Assembly: GCA_023450615.1 (NCBI GenBank)
Contig: JAEXGT010000094.1
Coordinates: forward strand, 1 to 64,000
Length of the DNA stretch: 64,000 nucleotides
From: Pseudomonadota bacterium
GTDB lineage: Bacteria > Pseudomonadota > Alphaproteobacteria > Rhizobiales > Beijerinckiaceae
Reading direction: 5' to 3'
Shown here: piece by piece, positions 61,036-64,000 of the stretch
Layout: each line of letters opens with the position of its first letter
Position numbering within the stretch: position 1 is the stretch's first letter
The notes under the pieces: model-generated
Database searches by the model: none
What the model was told of the DNA's origin: nothing
What the model saw: the letters and a program-made list of their open reading frames with translations, nothing else
Program-made: the position numbers and the translations under genes

Positions 61036-62283
61036 GTGAGTGATATGATCACCTTTCCGTTCACCACCAAGGCAATCTTAGTCGATCAGCCGTTGGCGAA
61101 ATTTTACGTTGCAGCTTTGCCGGCTGAGCTACTATTACAAGTGGCATTTAGTGATGTTATGAATGTCACGATGAAATCTGGAGGCATCGGCTATGATCCA
61201 GAGGGTACTCAGCGGCTTGCGCAGCCGAGGCGCTTGGCGCAGATAGCGAAATATATTGATAGGACTGATGCAGCATTCCCCAACTCGATCATTCTCGCGG
61301 CCAATTTTCGCGAGGACGGTTTGATCGAGGATGAAGATCCCTCAATTTTTGATGATGATCCGACGAACGTGAGCGCACTTGCTCATGTGGATAGGCGATG
61401 GTCAGTAACGGCGGCAGGTGATGGTTGCCTTACGCTTACAATCCCGACAGCAGATAAACTTGCTGCTATCATTGACGGACAACATCGCCTCTTCGCATTT
61501 GCAGAGGTGGAGGAACAAAAGAGGTTACAGATGGAGTTGCTTTGCTCCATCTATCTTGACCTTCCAAAGCCATATCAAGCCCAGCTTTTTGCAACGATCA
61601 ACTCAACTCAAAAGCCGGTCGACAAGAGCCTGACCTATGAGTTGTTTGGGTACAATATTTCGGAAGAGTCCAATAAATATTGGTCCCCTGACAAGTTGGC
61701 CGTTTTCCTTACAAGGAAACTTGCGACTGACTTGGAGTCACCGCTTCGTGGTAGGATAATCGTAGCTCCAAAGAAGGACACTGCCCTCACGGAACTTCAC
61801 AGCAAGGCTGATTGGCAAGTTTCGACTGCGGTTGTGGTAGAAGGGATCCTTCGCCTTTTTTCATCGAATCCGAGGCGAGACACCGAGTTTCTTCTCACTG
61901 GAGCCCAGAAGGAGAGAAGCGCTTTATCCGGCGTTTTCACTGATAAGTCTCCGTTACGAGCGAAGTACCTCGAAACAAACGACTTTTTCATCTATACGGT
62001 TGTTTTGCGCTACCTAAGGGCCTGTCAGAAGATCTTCTGGTCGAAAGCAGAACCGGATTCGTTCATCCTACGCACAGTTGGTGTTCAGGCTCTGTTCGAC
62101 GTCCTTCGGCGGGTAATTGTGCCCAGAGCTATTCAAGCCGCAGATTTGCGAGAAAGTTTCTTTTCGGAGCAACTTGCGCCGGCAGAAGAGCTTAACTTCT
62201 CGAAAGATCAGTTCAGAAGCCCGTCCGGTTCGGGGCGAACTATCATTCGGAGAGCCATCGAAGAAGCGCTTGAAGCTGGGTAA
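61036..62283 (+). CDS. dndB: DndB-like protein (DGQHR domain)
   Basis: A 415-aa protein with the DGQHR motif (IIDGQHRLFAF, residues 147-151 for the core) followed by QLFATINSTQKPVDKSLTYELF, characteristic of DndB. In other dnd loci DndB is a transcriptional repressor of the dnd operon, and often divergent from it; here it is the last gene of the operon, starting with GTG directly after the membrane-protein stop. It could also be a modification-related DGQHR protein of a different kind. A terminator follows. Confidence 0.82.
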   Translation: MSDMITFPFTTKAILVDQPLAKFYVAALPAELLLQVAFSDVMNVTMKSGGIGYDPEGTQRLAQPRRLAQIAKYIDRTDAAFPNSIILAANFREDGLIEDEDPSIFDDDPTNVSALAHVDRRWSVTAAGDGCLTLTIPTADKLAAIIDGQHRLFAFAEVEEQKRLQMELLCSIYLDLPKPYQAQLFATINSTQKPVDKSLTYELFGYNISEESNKYWSPDKLAVFLTRKLATDLESPLRGRIIVAPKKDTALTELHSKADWQVSTAVVVEGILRLFSSNPRRDTEFLLTGAQKERSALSGVFTDKSPLRAKYLETNDFFIYTVVLRYLRACQKIFWSKAEPDSFILRTVGVQALFDVLRRVIVPRAIQAADLRESFFSEQLAPAEELNFSKDQFRSPSGSGRTIIRRAIEEALEAG

Positions 62284-62343
62284 TACGCCCTAAAGACCGG
62301 TCTATGTGGAGGGCCTCACCCCATCATCCCTGGTAAACTATAT

Positions 62344-62472
62344 AGTGTCCGCCGCCAGATACCGTGAGGCGGTCAAAAGAATGCCCCACGGTTCGTTGTC
62401 AGACCCCGTCACGTAAGATTTTCCGCATGACCGTCCGCTCTCGAGGACCGAGTGTCCGTTTCCAGATACCGT
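62344..62472. repeat. pair of 22-nt direct repeats after the dnd operon
   Basis: AGTGTCCGCCGCCAGATACC (GT) at 62344-62365 and AGTGTCCGTTTCCAGATACC (GT) at 62451-62472 differ only in three adjacent positions, 107 bases apart. CGAGGACCG also occurs twice nearby. They may be protein-binding iterons of the element, or a local duplication. Confidence 0.6.
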
Positions 62473-62473
62473 C

Positions 62474-62504
62474 CGGTCCGTTCCCGAGGACCGTTTTTAT
62501 TTTT
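62474..62504 (+). terminator. terminator of the dnd operon
   Basis: A 6-bp stem (CGGTCC / GGACCG) with an 8-nt loop is followed by TTTTTATTTTT. It lies about 190 nt after the dndB-like stop and reaches into the end of the convergent gene. Confidence 0.6.
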
Positions 62505-62904
62505 CGGGCGGTATCCAACGCACAAAGTTTTTTGTTGCCATTTCGCCAGTAAGGTCACATGGGAACTCTGTAAGCCGCCATTCACTTGAATGCCGGATCT
62601 TACGGTCAAACTTACCCTCCCGCATAACAATGATGAAACCTCTTTCCTGAAGGCGGGCAAAGGACCCAGATGCGTTAGTCTTGCCAATATGGAGCCGATG
62701 TGCAGCCTCCCGAACACTATACGGAATACGCCCATTGTTAGTCCCGGGCCCATTGTACCGGCTCGCGAGCTCCACATAGAGGGCACGATCTACCGGTGAA
62801 AGGCTCTGCCAGGCAGCTGTTTCCATCATCCAATGGTGCAACCGAACATGACGTGGAGCCTTGTCTGATCGCCCAATCTTAGTTAGCTTTCCCTTTCTGC
62901 TCAT
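62497..62904 (-). CDS. HTH-like protein of the mobile element
   Basis: A 135-aa protein resembling replication or regulatory winged-helix proteins of Rhizobiales integrative elements: RLHHWMMETAAWQSLSPVDRALYVELASRYN, then IPYSVREAAHRLHIGKTNASGSFARLQERGFI, which looks like a helix-turn-helix. Its exact role (replication initiation or regulation) is not clear. Its start overlaps the preceding small gene by 4 nt (ATGA), so it belongs to the AlpA operon. Confidence 0.65.
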   Translation of the reverse strand: MSRKGKLTKIGRSDKAPRHVRLHHWMMETAAWQSLSPVDRALYVELASRYNGPGTNNGRIPYSVREAAHRLHIGKTNASGSFARLQERGFIIVMREGKFDRKIRHSSEWRLTEFPCDLTGEMATKNFVRWIPPEK

Positions 62905-63053
62905 GCGACAACGACCATTCGTAATACGATATTGAGCTCCGGTCGTGTCACGCGTCCCAAATCACCTCCTTTGATCTGCCCACAATAGGCACGAGGCATC
63001 CCGGCGCTGGCAAATTGCGCATCAGATATCTGGAGTAGTTTGTCCAACATCAT
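62901..63053 (-). CDS. very small protein in the mobility operon
   Basis: A 50-aa product if translation starts at ATG 63053 (MMLDKLLQISDAQFASAGMPRA), 8 nt after the AlpA-like stop with AGGGACGG upstream. An alternative longer form would overlap the AlpA-like gene and is less likely. No family is recognised. Its end overlaps the next gene by 4 nt. Confidence 0.4.
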   Translation of the reverse strand: MMLDKLLQISDAQFASAGMPRAYCGQIKGGDLGRVTRPELNIVLRMVVVA

Positions 63054-63061
63054 CGCCGTCC

Positions 63062-63274
63062 CTAGCCCTGCTTGTTCCCAGAACCGATGAAGCCAACGGG
63101 GCGGTTCTGAAGCCACTCAATGATGTCGGACTCACGCCAGCCGATGCTGTGAGAAGAGATCTGCACGGGCTCAGGGAATTGCTTCTTCTTGATTAGGCGC
63201 CAGCGGGTGGTCCGGCTGGTGCCGGTGACCTCGGCGACCTCACGGTCCCGGAGAAGGCGATCAAGTTTATTCAT
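63062..63274 (-). CDS. AlpA-family excisionase/transcriptional regulator
   Basis: A 70-aa MerR-like winged-helix protein of the AlpA/excisionase group. Residues 8-26 (LRDREVAEVTGTSRTTRWR) are the helix-turn-helix, followed by RLIKKKQFPEPVQIS and the tryptophan-containing IGWRESDIIEWLQNRP, the standard AlpA pattern. AlpA-type proteins direct excision or regulate the integrase of mobile elements. The start at 63274 gives the shortest and most typical form. Confidence 0.85.
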   Translation of the reverse strand: MNKLDRLLRDREVAEVTGTSRTTRWRLIKKKQFPEPVQISSHSIGWRESDIIEWLQNRPVGFIGSGNKQG

Positions 63275-63375
63275 TGTGTCGCTCCATTGTTTAAGCGACA
63301 CCAATACTATGCAGGTTTATTCAGGTTGTGTCTGGACAATAGCCCTCTACCCTATGTCTAACATGGGACTTCTGC

Positions 63376-63831
63376 TCAAGAGCTCCCGTCCAACTTGGAC
63401 TTGTATCGTTTTCGCCATGCTCTCTCGACGATCTTCACTGCCGCGTCGAAGGAGCTGCAGCTATCCAAGTCGCCGAAGCTGTATGCTACAGCGCTCGCGC
63501 AGGCCAGCCTAATGGAGAATCCATCTCGCGAGACCATAGTCTCAACTACTCTCGCGAGACTATCTTCATCGCGCAACTGCGCCCTCAGCTCAGGCCGGAT
63601 TCCTTTATTCCACTTGCAATTATCGTCAATGAGGCGAAGCTCCCGAATAGCGGCTAGCGCCGCCTCGAACCTTTCGTCGGAAGTCAGCAGTTTGAGGAGC
63701 TCGAGCTCACGAACAAATGCCGGACCCGTCGTAGCATGCCGTGTTAATCCCGGTTGGTGAGGCAGTGGGCGAGTCCGCCGCCGCTCCCATGCTCGTCTAT
63801 AGTATTCATAGGTTCTCGAGCGATCAGCCAT
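63376..63831 (-). CDS. unknown protein downstream of the integrase
   Basis: A 151-aa charged protein with a basic N-terminus (MADRSRTYEYYRRAWERRRTR) and predicted helices throughout, ending VKIVERAWRKRYKSKL. No family is recognised. Its start overlaps the last codons of the integrase gene by 8 nt (ATGGCTGA), so it is translationally coupled to the integrase. Confidence 0.55.
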   Translation of the reverse strand: MADRSRTYEYYRRAWERRRTRPLPHQPGLTRHATTGPAFVRELELLKLLTSDERFEAALAAIRELRLIDDNCKWNKGIRPELRAQLRDEDSLARVVETMVSRDGFSIRLACASAVAYSFGDLDSCSSFDAAVKIVERAWRKRYKSKLDGSS

Positions 63832-64000
63832 CGTCGCCCCTGGTCAACATGATTACGTTCGATGGAGATTGGTGGGCAGTTAGCACTCGGCTGATTTCAG
63901 CATCTAAGGCTTCGAGAGCGCGCTTTTTCTGGGGAATGTAGTTGAACCGGTCATAGACTGCCCCGGTAACTGTCGCTTTTGTCGTACTTGCGTGGTTGAG
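63824..64000 (-). CDS. tyrosine recombinase/integrase, C-terminal fragment
   Basis: The minus-strand reading frame entering from the right edge encodes 58 residues before its stop: LNHASTTKATVTGAVYDRFN followed by YIPQKKRALEALDAEISRVL and a short tail. This is the characteristic end of phage-type tyrosine integrases, including the region around the active-site tyrosine (AVYDRFNY). The gene's start and catalytic arginines lie beyond the window. It shows that the accessory region is an integrative element, or a remnant of one. Confidence 0.82.
   Translation of the reverse strand, partial: LNHASTTKATVTGAVYDRFNYIPQKKRALEALDAEISRVLTAHQSPSNVIMLTRGDDG

Noticed and set aside
1..64000. CRISPR array or cas genes
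   Set aside because: No regularly spaced repeats and no Cas-like protein were found anywhere in the window.

Overview
The window is a GC-rich alphaproteobacterial chromosome segment. Gene content and order (rpsF-rpsR-DUF2232-rplI-dnaB-alr-radA, cvpA-purF, pyrB with a PyrC-like partner, plsY-dprA, topA, rnr-DUF983-Nudix-rpmG, a ParE-type subunit, DUF6894) point to Hyphomicrobiales/Rhizobiales, most likely Methylobacteriaceae (Microvirga/Methylobacterium-like). Two sites fit the alphaproteobacterial EcfG general-stress promoter pattern (GGAAC-N16/17-CGTT), which agrees with that placement.

Layout: 1-6.8 kb is a ribosomal/replication block (rpsF, rpsR, membrane DUF2232, rplI, dnaB, alr, radA). 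6.9-11 kb holds a secreted RTX/cadherin-like protein, cvpA, purF and a short-chain dehydrogenase. 11.3-14 kb on the minus strand has der, a YfgM-like tether protein and an NnrU-like membrane protein. 14.3-17 kb is a TRAP transporter QM pair without a binding protein. 17.2-24.8 kb contains a methyltransferase, an ArsC/YffB-like protein, guaA, rsmB, a tiny lipoprotein, a MAPEG-like protein and guaB. 25-31.5 kb holds an MFS pump, a Tat-exported dienelactone hydrolase, a Gfo/Idh oxidoreductase, rlmE, a Ppx/GppA phosphatase and an aminotransferase. 31.7-34.5 kb joins EF-P to its two modification enzymes, EpmA and EpmB, followed by arfB. 35-40.8 kb has an AEC carrier, dprA, plsY and a pyrimidine cluster whose dihydroorotase-like member lacks catalytic metal ligands. 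40.9-54.6 kb contains a Crp/Fnr regulator, DUF6894, AidB-like dehydrogenase, topA, mgtC, parE, a candidate EcfG-driven sRNA, rnr, DUF983, Nudix and rpmG.

From about 54.6 kb to the right edge lies a lower-GC genomic island. A seven-gene plus-strand operon encodes a DNA phosphorothioation (Dnd) system: DndC, a small acidic protein, DndD, a DndE-like domain fused to a complete FtsK/SpoIIIE motor, a TusA-type sulfur carrier, a four-helix membrane protein and a DGQHR-domain DndB-like protein. A minus-strand mobility module follows: a HTH-like protein, a very small protein, an AlpA-type excisionase, an unknown protein, and the last 58 residues of a tyrosine integrase that runs off the window. No DndA and no DndFGH-type restriction genes are visible. 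The DndE-motor fusion, the sulfur carrier and the membrane protein together make this the most unusual system here.
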